Counted from the first letter of the stretch, positions 22,701-35,251 are shown. The stretch is DNA of 64,000 nucleotides from Bombardia bombarda (GCA_030512295.1 JAULSR010000002.1:8618001-8682000), one strand, 5' to 3'. A program made the numbers and translations. The notes: generated from the letters alone by a model not told the origin.

Positions 22701-24877
22701 ATTACCGCGCGCGGTTCAATATTGAGCTGCCTGCATATTGAACGCTGCTGTCAGGTAAGGAATGCAGTTGAAGGCATCTATCCCCTGAACTAATTCTGCT
22801 TGCTGATGATGTGCGCCAGTATTCCCAACGGTCTGGTTGCATCCTCCTCCGTGTTGGCCGCCCGTTGCCCCCCAGCCATTGCCCGTTGCGTCCGCCGTTG
22901 CATGTAATATGTGAGATGTCACAATGCTTGAATAAGCTCCGAGGCGACTCCGAGATGATCCTAAATATGGACTGCGAAACAAGATAAACAAGATGCACTA
23001 GATACCTATCTGGGCTCTTAGGCGACAATGGCGAACATGGTCTCAGAATCATCCCATGGAGACAACAACAGAGAGCGGGTACGGTCGGGTTTTGAAGGCT
23101 TTTGGAGTTTGTGTGTGGGGGTCTCCCCTGGAGCGACGTTCACGGATAACGGATCACAGCGAGTGATCCAAAAGCTTTAATTACCTAGCTAACCTAACTA
23201 GGAACAAACACGACCCAACAGTTGAACGACATGGGAGGGAGATAGCCGCGATGGCAGAGAGCTTTTTTGCTCCCAAAAGCCATATCTCCTGGTTGTAGGG
23301 GAAAAATTTCCCAGGCCCTCTTTTCTCATGCAATAGCAAGTAGCGTATAGCAGGGGACTGGCTCTACAAACCCCCCTCGGGTCCATTAACCACATTACTG
23401 CGTACATACATATGTAGATGACGCACCTTCTTCCTTTTCCCCCCCTCGGCTCGGCGCCGCCACAACCACCACCACCACCCCTCCTGGGTGTGGTAGCGTC
23501 CCGTCCTTTGGTCCTTGCCCCCCATCCGACACACAGACAGCAGCGATCCGATCGGTATCTCTCTTTTCCCCTTGGGTTTGTGTGTGTGGATGTGTCTGTC
23601 TTGCTTAATCAAGCCTACAGCAGCTGCAGGTACGCTAGGCGCGGCGGACTGGCGGGCTGGCTTGGTTGGGCGGGCGGGAACAGTGTCATGGTCCCGTCAT
23701 ACACAGTGGAATAGATGGTGTTATCAGCAGGGCTACATACGCTACGCTACCTACCTTTGGCAGGCAGAATGGGGGGGTTGGTGGTGGGGAAGGGGGGAAC
23801 CATTAAGCTCGGAAAGATAAGTAAAACCAAGGCTAAGACTAAGGAGGTTGATGATGGGGACTTGATGGTATCGCAACACTATCCACACGCACATTCTTGT
23901 CTCTCACATATACACACACACATCCGCGTCCGCATCCGCACCTGGCCCAATCAGGGTGCCCAATCCTGACCTCCCAAGAGAACTTGACAGCGGGCGCGGG
24001 CGCGCTTCTCTTGGTTTGTCTGTGTTTATGGACTTGGCTTGTTGGATGACATGCTATGTGGGAGCACGAAGGGTGTGAGCAATTTGTGGCTGCGTGTTGC
24101 GGGTTGCCGCCAATTCATTGCTGGCTGGGCGTTGGTCATAACTACCTGGTACCTAGGCTCCTCGGTTCCCTACCAGAGGGCAAATGGGAAAAAGGAAAAG
24201 AAAACACAAGCCCGACTACTCCCTCGATCAAGCTCCGAATAATACATACAATTCATAGATATGTGCCCAGTGGCAGGCTGTTTCATAGTGGAGATTCAAG
24301 AACCACGATCAAGATAACGTACGTTTTGAGGTGACAAGGACAACCGTGGCTTATTACTGAGCTGAACAACAACTCGAAATTTGAGCCTTTCTAGCTTCCG
24401 AAGTATTCCGGTACCTGGGACGACCAGGTGGAGGAGTGAATACATGAGCCGCGAGCCAACCTCCGGTTTCGCGCCGGCAAATTTTCTCTTTCAATCGCTA
24501 CCATACTATGTGCTCTTATCAATTACTGATCTTCTGCGACCCGACAGTCATGACAAAGCGAGTTTGTCCGCCGTTTTGTTTTTAGTAACCGGGCTGTTGT
24601 ATAACATTCTGGATGGAGTTTAGTCGATGGAGGCTGAAAGAGAGGATCAACCTTAGCCTAACCTAACACTTACTCAATACGAAGTAGGAATAAACCAGGC
24701 CCTATTTAGAACTTACTGACGATAACCCTATCTTACTTGCCTTACCAACGACGCCACGGCGACCATTTTGTTCCATGCATCCGCCTCCGCGTGAACTGTG
24801 TACCTGTTTTCTTTGGCAGAAAAGAGCGGCGTGAGACAATTGAGTCATGCGATGGGATCCATGTGATGATGTGATGT

Positions 24878-24895
24878 AAAAAAAAAAAAAAAAAA
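24878..24895. repeat. A18 homopolymer
   Basis: Eighteen A in a row in non-coding DNA. There is no adjacent element that would make it a retroposon tail. Confidence 0.9.
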
Positions 24896-26618
24896 GGCTA
24901 AGTGAAGGTACTCATTTGCGTCAGCATTCACGTCATTGCATCATCCAACCCGACCGCCGCAACAACAAACCACTGAGCCACTGTCGCCGAACGCGGCCTC
25001 AGTATCTGACCCTCGGGCTTTTTCTTATCAATTAATATGCATAATGTACAAGCAAATACCACCGGGCACGTCGGAGTATTTGTTGGTGGTTGTCAGTTCA
25101 TTTGCTTCTGCATCCACATGAGCATCTAGAGTTACATGTCCGCCTACCCACGTACGCCGTGGGTACGGCTCGAGTATGGCCTAGGTACCTACGTCAGAGA
25201 GCGATATCTATAAATATACATGGGGGGGAAAGATGGAAATATATACGGATAGATGTCCAGTTCCCAGTTGACTGCTGATCACAGATCTGCTAGCCTGCCA
25301 GATATGCATTCGTCTGTCGGTCGAAGAGTACCGAAACATGTATGGACACTCGGTCTGCAGCAACTATTAGTTCTGCTACCTGGTGGCTGAAGGCAATATT
25401 AAAACAGTTGATACAGCATACGCATGCGCACCTTACCAAACCTGGATACATTGATGCATGGTAACCAACAACAATACGAGTGAGTCCATCAATAGATACG
25501 GATAGCCCCTCCTCCAACCTCAGCTCAATACCTAGGGTATTCATGAAAGCAACCCAACTCGATCCCGTCATACCTGTCGAGCCTGTCTACACGCAAGATG
25601 AGATTCAGTATGTCGCATCATCCATCTACCCACACGCAGCCTCTAGCAAAGGGAAGCAAACACCATATTCACTCACGACCGCCATGTTTAGACCTGATGG
25701 TCGACAGCTTTTCCCTCTCCCTCTCTTCCCTCTTGTCTCGCGCGTTCTCCTTTGTTTTTCTCTTATCTTCTCCGCCCTTGTTTTCTTTCCCCTTCTACTT
25801 GCCTGTCTTACACTGTCCAGTCCACAAATGGAAGTTATCTCATCCCGTCCCGTCCTATTTGTTTATTCGAAACAAGCACATCACAATTTTTCACAGCTTT
25901 CCCCCATGGTAGGTCGGTTTTAAAATTTACTTTTGATTTAAGAAAAATGAAAAGAAAAGGATCTCATCGTCCGCCAGTCAGGTAATACAGAATGAATACA
26001 CACAAAAACTACTCTCTCTCACAACCAACCACCGTGACAACCAACAACCACAATCTCACCATTCTTTTTCCTTCTTTCATCCCTTCCCTTCAACGGATGG
26101 AAACAAGAAACAAGCCAGAAAAAGAAAAGGAAAAAGAAGTGAACTGAAAAGGAAAAAGACTAAACATAATAAAGATATCAAGCAGAAATGATTCTTCTCT
26201 CCTCCTGTTGTGCTTCCTTGCTACTCCACCATCCTGAATTACATGTAGTAGCCCGCTGTCGCTCCTCCCTAAGATAAACAAAAACAAGACAGTGTGAAAA
26301 GAAAAGGGGAGTGAAAAGAAAAAGAAGATATCTATCAACTCATACAAAGGGAAAGTGAGAGCAAGTGACAGACAGAGAGGTGGAGAGAGAGAGAGAGACA
26401 GAAAGAAGGAAAGTCTCTCAACCCTCATCCTCGTCCAACCACCAGAGCATGAATGCCTGATTCATGCCAACAACCACACACACCCTCATCCATCCATCCA
26501 CCACTCAGTCAACCAAACAAGCAAACCTCATGCATGCAAGTCATCCATCCATCCGTCTTCCCATCATTGCCTTCATCCTCATTTCCCATGATCCAAAGCC
26601 AAAGTCAAAAGCGTGCCT

Positions 26619-28487
26619 TCATGTAAACATGCTCTTAGTCCTCGAATGCACCCTCGGCCTCTCGGACCTCCTCCGCATCGCCTCCTCCCGCTTCAGCACC
26701 AGCTCGCACCACTTTGACCTGGCGCGACTGCCGCTGCCGCTGTTCATCGACGACGCATCATCGTCGGGCCCGAGGCTGTCGCGGCCAATGACCTCGGACA
26801 GCACCCTCATCCAGCCGTTCTTGTCCTGGGTGCTGTCGGCGTAAAAGTCGATGAGCTCGCCGTTGTTGAACCGGATCCGGAACCCTTCCTCGACAAACAT
26901 GTAGCCGTCCTCCTCCTCGGCAAAGGCCGACCGCCGCCGCTTGCCGTTCTTGCCCGTGATCTCCTTTTCTGTCAGGGCGCGGCGGTCGTCAATCAGCCGC
27001 TTGGCGTTGGCCAGGTTGATGGTCGCCCGCGGCTGGCGGGTGGATTCGTGGTAGGCCGTCAGCTTGGTGCCGACGAGCTTGAAGTAGCGACGACGCCAGT
27101 ACTAGTAGCCAGTCAGTAAACAACTCCGATACCAACAGGATATAAAACATCACAGGGACAGAAACTCACAGGACAATCCCCCCCTGCTGACTTAGATGCC
27201 CCTCGTAATTATGCGCCAGCCTCTCCTCCGCGGCCTTCATCTCCCTGATGCACGAGTTCATGCTCTTGGGCATGTCCTCGTCCGTCGCGCCCTTAGGACG
27301 CGGCACGAACAACAGCTGCAGCTCGAGCTTGCCAATCTTGTACGGCGCCCTCCTCACCACCGCCTGCTGGTTGCCCCTCTTGCTCTTGACACTCGACGCG
27401 AAGTTCGCCTCCTCGGTCGCCCACTCATTGAACGCAGCCACCTCGACCAGATACGGCCGCCCAAAGCACCTCGTCTCGTGCTCCTTCAGACAGACGTAGC
27501 TCCTCGCAAAGCTGCCGTCATCCGCCGCGAGCGGCGACAACAAGTCCCAGGCAGTCGGCTGCGTCTTCATCTGGCGCGCCTGGGCCTCGCGCTGCTGCTG
27601 CTGCTGGTGCGCCAGACGGAGCTCCTCCTCCTCGCGCTGGCGCATGAGCTCCATCTCCTTGCGCTTCTTGGGCGAGGCAAAGACTCTGCTAAAGGTCGAC
27701 CCGCGCGGCCTCGTCATCTTAGTCGGCGACGGCGGCAGGGCCAGCTTCTTGTTGCTGCTGCTGCTCGGGAGAACCGGCGCGGGCTTGTCCAGCTTCACGT
27801 TGAGCGTCAGCTGGAACTCGAGCTCGTTGGGCACCACCAGCTCAAACTCCTGCCCGATGGGCGCGTTGCGCGCCAGCTCCAGCCACGCCGTCGTCACGCA
27901 GTGCACCCCGTTGTCCAGCGTCAGGCTGAACCACGTCCGTTCGTCTGTCATCATCCCTGGTCAGCAACAGTCACACATCGACAGTCACTCCAGAAAAACT
28001 CACTCTTAGGAATCGGCATATCCAAATCCTTCACCCCCATCACCTTGACAAACAGCCGGCCCCTCTCCCCGCTCTCGCCCGCATTGCCATTCGACATCTC
28101 CGACGTCGCGTCCTCCTCGACCAACGACCCCATCGCATGCGGCACTGCGTTGCTCTCCTTGCCAGGCAACGGCGGCACCGGTCCTCCTCTAGCACCGCCA
28201 TTGCTGTACTTGACACTCCTCTTCCTCGGCTGCCCGTTCCACGGCTCGACCGTCCACGACTGCGGGCGCGCCGGCTTGACGGGCGAGTTGCCGGCCGATC
28301 TGAAGCCGCCGCGGAGGTCGTCCGACTCCTTGTCGCTGGCGGCGACGAGCTTGGTGTTTTGGCGCATCAGGTAGCCGCGCTGTTTTCGCGTGGTGATGTT
28401 AGTATTATTGTTATCACTGTTGTCTTGAATGAAAAAAGGGTCTTCCGAAACTGCCGCTGAACCATCTACCGCAGCTTCTTTCTTGTC

Positions 28488-28527
<40 letters not shown>

Positions 28528-29024
28528 ATCGGCACTTGCCTACCAGAGTAGTCGCGCGAACTGAAAAAAGAAGAGGAGAAATTATTAACCTTTTGCGCCT
28601 CAATCACCCTCTCAAAGTCCTTATCCAGACTCAATCCCAGGTCCAAATCCAGCGTCAGGCTCCTCTTCTTGAAGCTCGGATGTCTGCCCAAGAACGCATC
28701 GTCGCCGATCACCAGACCTGGACCTTCGCCTTGCGCTCGGACATCACCACTACTACCAATCTCGGCTTCCATGTCCCGAGACATCCGATGATTGCGGTGG
28801 CGCTCAGGGATGGCCGGCACCACAGGCAGCTGCTGCAGCAACATGGACGGAGGCACCTCGCGACTAACGTGCCTGCGCGCCTCGCGCATCGCCATGATGT
28901 CCGATGGCGTCGCCGACGGCCGCGTCTTGAGCTTCGACGAGCCGACGGCCGACTTGATGGTCGCCAGCTGCTCTGGCACCGCGGCGGGGAGGTCGCCCTG
29001 TGTGCTTTCTTCTTCGTACTCGCT

Positions 29025-29060
<36 letters not shown>

Positions 29061-29972
29061 AAACTCGGAGGGCTCTTCTTCTTCGGGCATGGGGTGGTGG
29101 ATGACTGAGTCTGGCGTTCCGGGCTCGTCGTCCTCCATTTCTTCCTCATCCTCATCCTCAGGCTCGCCCCATCCCGAACCATCGTATTCAGGCTTGGTGA
29201 GCGTCCTGGTCAGTTTTTTCTTGATCTGCTGGCGCTGCTCAGGCGTGGCAGGCCGAGGAGGAGGAGCCATCGTGCCCTTCTCTGGCTCATTCGTCATGAT
29301 GGGCTCGTCAGGGCGGGCGAGCATGAACGACTCCAATCCCTTGGAGAAGTCAATGTCCTTGCTGCCACCGCGGCTGTTCGTCAGCTCCAGTGACCCCGTG
29401 AAGCTGGTGTCGCGATGAGGCGGGGCGGGGGCCGTGGCATTGGCATTGGCATTGGCATTGGCAGCATTGACCGGGCTCAGCTGCCGTGGCGTAGACACCT
29501 GATCTTCCTCCCCATCCTGGCTCTCCGCTGATACAGACGACTCGGTATCAGACACAGAGTACTGGCTGTCCGTGTCATCCTCAGGATGATGCTTCTCATC
29601 CTGTCCATCACCAGACCGGAACGAATACGCATCCCCATCATCCTTCTGCCCATCCCTCGTCACAATGACACTCCCCTCCCCATCACTCTCCGCCCCCTCA
29701 AAATCCAGCATGCTGTCCTCCTCCTCCTCCTCCTCCTCCTCAGTACTAGGAATCGGCACATCCGGATCATAATGCATCATCAATCTCCTCTCCGGCGACA
29801 AGCTCGGCGCCGGCGACGAGAAGTTATAGTCTGACTGCCTCTCGTTCATCGCATTGCCATTGACCCTCCGCATGATGGACTCGCGCGAGATGCGCGGCGG
29901 CAGCTGGTACTCCTCCAGATCGCCAATCGTATCATCCGCCTCCTCCGCCTCCTCATCATGTAGTAGTTGTCC

Positions 29973-30010
<38 letters not shown>

Positions 30011-31485
30011 GAGGGCTGCGATGCTCCCGCTCGCGCTCCGGCGTCTGGCTATCAGTCCGCTGGTGCGGCGACGCCGGGTGGCCGGCGCGTCTCATACGAC
30101 GCTCGCGCTGCTGCTCCGCCGCCGTCTTGCTGTCGTTCTTGCCATCGTCTGACAACATCATGAGCTTGAGCCGCTCCTCGAGCGTCATCTTGCCGTTGCC
30201 GATGTTCTGGCTGTCTGACCCTGCTGCTACTGGTAGTGGCGGTGGCGAGGGTAGACTCCTGTGCCCACCACCAACAGCGCCAAGCATCCGCTCCGTCGCA
30301 GCAGACACCCCATTCAAATCAGCCGCCGCCTCATGGCTCCGCGACAGCCCGCTCATGCCCGGCAGCGGCGGCAGCGGCCTATGATCCGACGTGGACGAGT
30401 CCGTGCGATTGTGCTGCGGCCTGTTGTTGCTGTCCATGAACCTTGCGTCTTCAGGCATAGGACTGTTCTCAAACGGGTCGTTGTCGTTACTATGGTGGGA
30501 GTGGCTGTCCTGTCGCCAGTCGTCCGGGCCGACAACCGGCGTCTTGTCTGTGTCTTCGAGCGAGGCGTCAAAGCTATCATCCTGGATGTCGCCGTCGTGC
30601 ATGAGGTAGTGGTCGTCCTCGTCGTCGTCCTCGGTCGAGTCGTAGCTGCCCTCTCTGGAATTGCTGCCAATAGACGACAGATCAGGCGTCGCCATCTCGT
30701 ACTCATTCACCTGCGGCGGGGCGGCATCGAACTTGACGCTCTTGGTGTGGCGGTACGGCGACTTGGCCTCCTCGTACTCGTCGTACAGCGCGTCCGCGCC
30801 GTTGCCCCAAGCGCCCGTCTCCTTGTCGAAGCTGCTCTTGAAGCGGCTCGGCGTGAGCGCGGACTTGATGGGCGAGGGCTGGTCCTTGACGGGCGTGGAA
30901 GGTCGCACCACGGGCGGCGGGAGCACGATGCTGTTCTTGCTGTTGGTGCGGTTGTGGCCGTTCAAGTCCCAGTAGTCTGCCGCTGCCGCTGCCGCTGCCG
31001 CTGCCGCTGGTGCTGTCGTGGCCGTGGCCGCGGCAGTGCGCAGGCCGCCGACGCCGGTGCCGCTGTAGGCGTTGCCCTGGACTTTGGACAGGGGGCGCTC
31101 GACGACGGGCACCTTGGTGGGGTCGTACTCCTGCTTCTGCTCGAGAGCGAGGATGTTGCTGTTCTTGACGCGGGACGCCTTTTGCAGCCGCTCGATGGAC
31201 GAGCGGCGCGTCGGGCTGGGCGAGCCCCCGCGCGGCGCGTTCTCGAAGCGGTTCCAGAAGAGCCGGGGCGACGGCGCGCCGTCGGGCGAGGACTGGAATG
31301 GGGAGGAGAAGTCCGAGTTGAGAAGCATCTTCTGTTTGTTGTCAAAGTAATCGGTCATTAGTAAAAGGCGGGCCTGAAAGGAGCGGGAATGGGAATGACG
31401 ATGTCTCACTCACCTTCATCTGGCCCGAGTTGCGTCTCCTCTCGCCGGCACTGATCTCGGAAAGCGGCGATGGTTGCAGGGCCAT
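26619..31485 (-). CDS. BUD4: BUD4/anillin-like cytokinesis protein with a one-base frame break
   Basis: Reverse-strand exons 31485-31414, 31331-28004, 27944-27170 and 27101-26619 give about 1552 residues. Exon 1 encodes MALQPSPLSEISAGERRRN, a typical BUD4 start. The long middle is disordered and acidic, with poly-Glu, poly-Ala and a run of 13 Gln. The C-terminal third carries the anillin-homology-like region (FVKVMGVKDLDMPIPK, then TWFSLTLDNGVHCVTTAWLEL) and a PH domain (YWRRRYFKLVGTKLTAYHE...). BUD4 proteins link septins and septation landmarks at the division site. Exon 3 ends in a run of seven C on the + strand (27178-27184). One more C would restore the expected SQQGGDCPYWRRR and put the following splice in phase; as written the frame runs into a stop at 27166-27168. 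Intron 2 has two in-phase acceptors 12 nt apart; I chose the one giving ...PIPKNERTWF. Confidence 0.88.
28491..28526. repeat. CTG repeat encoding poly-glutamine in the BUD4-like gene
   Basis: Twelve perfect CTG copies on the + strand, with a preceding TTG, encode 13 Gln on the coding (-) strand. Confidence 0.9.
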
Positions 31486-32040
31486 GTCTGCCCGCTTTTT
31501 GGTCTTGTGAATGCAACAACAACGCGCCTTGCAATCGCAGGGAGGGATGGTGCTGCGAGGCAAAATCGCCAGGGAACAATAGAGCCAGGGAACAATAGAG
31601 CCAGGGAACAATAGAGTTGCTAACAGCAGTTATGCAGTGGTGTGCGGAATGCGATCGGGATGATTGTTGTTGAGTGGTGATAGCTTTCCTGGCTGGGGTT
31701 TGGGGTGGAGCTTTGTTTATCTGCGAGTTGATTTGCGGATTGTTGCTTCCTGTTGCCCTGGCAACCCCGCCCGCGCCCCGCATCACGCTCCCTCCCCTCG
31801 AGCGCCCCCCTCCCTCTTATCTTGAAACAGTGGCGGCCATTCTGCGCTACGTCAGGTCCTAAGATGCACTGTTAGAGCTGTCCGAGCTTGCTCCCTTGTT
31901 GACTCTCAAAATAACTTTTCTACGAGGACACAAACTTGAAATCAATGAATTGACCAATGCCTGCCCTCAGCACTAGCCGCCCGGGAAGAGCTGGTCACAC
32001 TTTCCTCCAGTACCCCGCCTATCCGCCAACTACACAGTAC
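31486..32040. promoter_or_regulatory. BUD4-like promoter and EBP 3' region
   Basis: Both flanking genes are on the reverse strand, so this holds the BUD4-like upstream sequence and the EBP 3' UTR side. A 17-base word of the form (A)GCCAGGGAACAATAGA is repeated in tandem around 31570-31613. No gene is supported. Confidence 0.5.
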
Positions 32041-33142
32041 CTAACTGGCTTTCCTGACCTCGGCTGCATTGAAAGAGCGCTGGATGGCCGTTGCACTTTG
32101 ATATGCAAGGACTGCAAGTAAATAACAAATGGGGTCAGCAAAACTGAGTGTGGCTCTTCTCCCATTTTCCTTGGTTGTAACTCACACAGAGGAACGACGA
32201 CCCACGGCGCATTAAAGCCCACGTAGTAGACCCAAAAGTACAGAAACTCGGGCCGGCTGTACGAGACGCCGCGATACTTCTCCTCGAAATGGCACGTCCC
32301 GTAGTACAGAGCCACGCCATAGAGATGGCCTATGCAGACGACCACTTGTGCGAGATGCCGTAGCTTGCTGTCACGGGCAATGCTGACCGCGGTGAGCACG
32401 GAGAGCGGTCCCCATATGAGCTTTATTGAGCACGGCAAGACATTAGATGATTCTTCTCATTTTATTCCAAGATCAGTCAAGGGAGAAACAAACCGTAGTC
32501 AGGGTCTCAATGCAGAGCATGAATGGGTCCGAGGTGAGATATCTCGAGTCGGACAGAGCGTACTCTTTCCATACTTGTGCGAATAGGCCCTGCGAACCTG
32601 CAATAGCGGCATGGTTGACAACAAAGTAGCCTATGTAATTCAATTTTAATAGGTGCTCTCACCGATATCACACGAGTGATAGGGATTAATGTGTTTGCTC
32701 ACCTTCAAAACAGCAATGAAGAAATGCACCTAAACAAGGGGGGGGGGTCGAATTCGGTCAGCTTAGCACCTTTGGGAACAGATTTATCCCCAAAGAACAA
32801 CAATGAGATGCACCACTCACAGAGGACAAACCAGCTCAACACCAGCTGGTCACCTCTCTGCAGCTTTGGATTGAACTGTCTTGTCAACACTAGAGCTGCT
32901 AATACGACAGAGCCGATTATGGCGCCAAACACGCCCAGAGCCACAATGAGAGATGTGGTGTTGGGCACGTAGTTGGGAATCGCGACATGTTGAGGGTAAT
33001 ACGGATGCATGGCAGGGCCGTCGACATTTTCTTCCACTTCTCCAAACATTTGCTGTGTTGATTGAGTTTCTGGTGTTTCTGTGCAAAGGTGAGGATAGCA
33101 TGTTTTGTTGTTACAACGGGATAGGGTTGCCATTGCTACCAT
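32041..33142 (-). CDS. EBP-family (emopamil-binding) sterol delta8-delta7 isomerase-like protein
   Basis: Five reverse-strand exons, 33142-32821, 32729-32703, 32630-32494, 32420-32186 and 32111-32041, encode 263 residues and all phases join. Exon 2 is only 27 nt, yet it carries the catalytic-type His and Glu in FLHCCFE. Exon 3 carries CIETLT, giving the second Glu and Thr of the EBP active site. The membrane segments and the block FWVYYVGFNAPW fit the EXPERA/EBP fold. Members isomerise delta8 to delta7 sterols in the ER; fungi usually use ERG2 for this, so the exact substrate here is open. ATG 33142 is the outermost start; 33049 (MFGEVEENVDGP) is equally plausible and closer to the usual family length. 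Intron 1 holds a run of ten C on the coding strand just before the acceptor. It is divergent from the CCDC47-like gene. Confidence 0.9.
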
Positions 33143-33598
33143 GTTCTACTACAGCGAATGCACCTTGTTCCTGGTTGAGCTTCACATGGACGGGCCGCTG
33201 ATCACCAACCATGTTACCCCTTGCTTGCGTTACAAGATTGATCGCCTGTACGATGTCTGTGAATAGTAAAAACTAACTTCTGTCACTTTTGGTGTCTCTT
33301 TACCCAGTAAATGCACCAATACCTTGCTGTGAAATTGGGCTTGTGTGTATGGATAACAAGTACATGTACATGACAAGACGGTTTAATTTCCATGCGGCTA
33401 ACCCGTTTTCTGGAGCTGGGAGAAAGTTCCACATCAGATCCATGGCCTCCCACAATGGATTGCCGCGATAACGCACGGACGGCAATCTAATCTGTCCCAG
33501 CAATCCGATTGATTCAATTTGAGCTCCCAAAGCTCAGCTCCGTTTTAACGACCTACGCAGTACAAGCCACAGCGACCACAGCACACTGCGCGACAATC
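33143..33598. promoter_or_regulatory. bidirectional promoter, EBP-like / CCDC47-like
   Basis: Only 456 bases separate the two divergent start codons, so both promoters must lie here or in the leaders. Both products are ER membrane proteins. I see no motif I can name with confidence. Confidence 0.6.
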
Positions 33599-35251
33599 AT
33601 GGAGAACGTGCTCAACAACCTCTTCGGAGGCAGCAAGCCTGCGGCCAGCCCCGAGCCGGTTCAAGCTGGTGACTCTGGTAAGCCCTAATTCTTGTTATTG
33701 ATGAGCAATGGCCATCTCGATGCGATGGATTACGACGATGATAGATGTGATGCAATCGATCAATGGATGGCTACAGGTGGCCGTCCATCGTGTATCAACC
33801 CAACTTCGTCCATCCAACTCCCATAGTTCCCCTTTCTGTCGCCCATATCATCACTATCAACACCTAGCTAGAGACATTTACTAACGAGCTGCACCATCCA
33901 CAGATTTCGCCGACTTCGCAGAGGGCGCCGACCCATCTCCGCTTCCCCTGTCGACCCCCTCCCTCACCTTCGGCGGAGCCGCGCCCGAACAGACCATCCG
34001 TCCCTACACCAAGTGGTACAACGTGCACGAGCGCCACAGCCTGTCCGAGTTCAAGGTCGAGGGCCTGATCCTCTCCTGCATCACCGTCGTCCTGCTCCTG
34101 CACCTCCTCGGCGCGCGCCTGAACCGCAACAAGGCCAAGAAGTGGATCCGCGCGCACGCCTCCCCCTTAGCCGCCGAGTTCGCTCTCGTCGGCTACTCGG
34201 GCGTGCCTGCCTCGGCCAGAGACAAGACGGGCGACGAGCTGCTCGGCGCCCTCGCTGACGCCAACGCCGCCAAGGGCGACGGCATCCTGCGCGAGAAGAG
34301 CCTGTTCGAGTTCGCCACGTACGCGACGGGCCGCGCCAACGTCGCCTTCGTCGACGTCAAGCTCGTCCTCGTCAAGCGCTTCAACCCGCTCACCACCCTC
34401 ATCGAGACGGTGCTCGGCTTCTTCTTCGACAGCTTCGCCCAGCCGACCGACATCGTCGAGGCCATCCTGTACCCCTTTGACGGCAAGGAGGCCCTGACGG
34501 TGCCCGCGCTGCCCGGCGCCGCCGAGCTGCGCGCCACAAAGGACAGCAACACTAAGAGCGCCTTTGACGGCTTCGTCTGGGCCATTGTCCACAAGGAGTG
34601 CATGAAGCAGGTCCGCGACGAGCGCTACGATGTCTCCCTGACCTTCACCAAGGACAACGCCAAGCTGCCCAGCTGGCTGACCGTCATGAGCGAGAGCGCC
34701 GAGATCACCGACGTCATGCTCACCCCCGAGCTGATCAAGGCCGCCGAGGCCGCCGGAGACGAGTTCGAGTACCTCATCGTTTCCGACCAGCCCCTTGAGA
34801 AGCCCGCTACGTAAGCATACACACTCCCTTCCATACCTCGATAGCGATCCACATAAAACTAACGCCCCCTCACCACAGCATCGAGGAAACCGTCCCCCGC
34901 AAGCGCATCTTCCTCAAGTACCGCCTCCCCTCCAGCAACAACTACGACTCGCTCGTGCCCATCTTCAGCTACTTCCTGCGCATCACCGACCAGCTCGTGC
35001 AATCCGCCCGCTTCCGGCCCGAGGTCCTGCGCAAGGTGAAAGCCGCGCGCGACGAGGCCATCAAGCGCATCAAGAAGGCCGGCGAGGAGGAGAAGCTCGA
35101 GGAGCTGGCGGTCGAGCGCGAGAAGGCGCGCAAGGCCAAGCGCGACCTCGAGCTCAAGGCGCTCGACGCCAAGGCGCAGAAGAAGTTCCTCGAGAAGGAG
35201 CGCGAGAAGGAGACGCGCAAGTCGATGAAGAGGCAGACCACCCGGGCTTAG
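33599..35251 (+). CDS. CCDC47-like ER membrane protein (DUF1682)
   Basis: Exons 33599-33677, 33904-34810 and 34879-35251 encode 452 residues. The order is a short acidic N-terminus, one membrane segment near residues 80-95 (LILSCITVVLLLHLLG) followed by basic residues, a conserved globular region (FNPLTTLIETVLGFFFDS..., FVWAIVHKECMKQVRDERYD), and a long basic/acidic coiled coil of about 90 residues at the C-terminus (KAARDEAIKRIKKAGEEE...). This is the layout of CCDC47/calumin. In animals it is part of the PAT chaperone complex that helps insert multi-pass proteins at the ER translocon and also affects ER calcium. The fungal role is inferred. Intron 1 is 226 nt, the longest intron in the window. 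Codons are strongly C-ending at the 5' side. Confidence 0.92.

Larger units (their letters stand above)
18396..26618. other. 8.2-kb gene-poor region between ECL1-like and BUD4-like genes
   Basis: No supported gene on either strand. The longest frames (for example 19518-19961 reverse, 24381-24623 forward) have no recognisable domain and are partly built from local repeats. The region holds three spaced 15-bp repeats near 19.7 kb, an A18 run at 24878, a TAGGTACCTA palindrome at 25182, a TATAAATA-like word near 25209, a pyrimidine-rich + strand around 25.7-25.85 kb and a purine-rich + strand around 26.1-26.4 kb. The last part is presumably the BUD4-like 3' UTR. Long regulatory DNA or non-coding transcripts are possible. 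Confidence 0.5.

Noticed and set aside
30261..31361. Long forward frame antisense to the BUD4-like gene
   Set aside because: It is a shadow of GC-rich codons on the other strand; composition is repetitive Arg/Val/Leu and no domain is visible.
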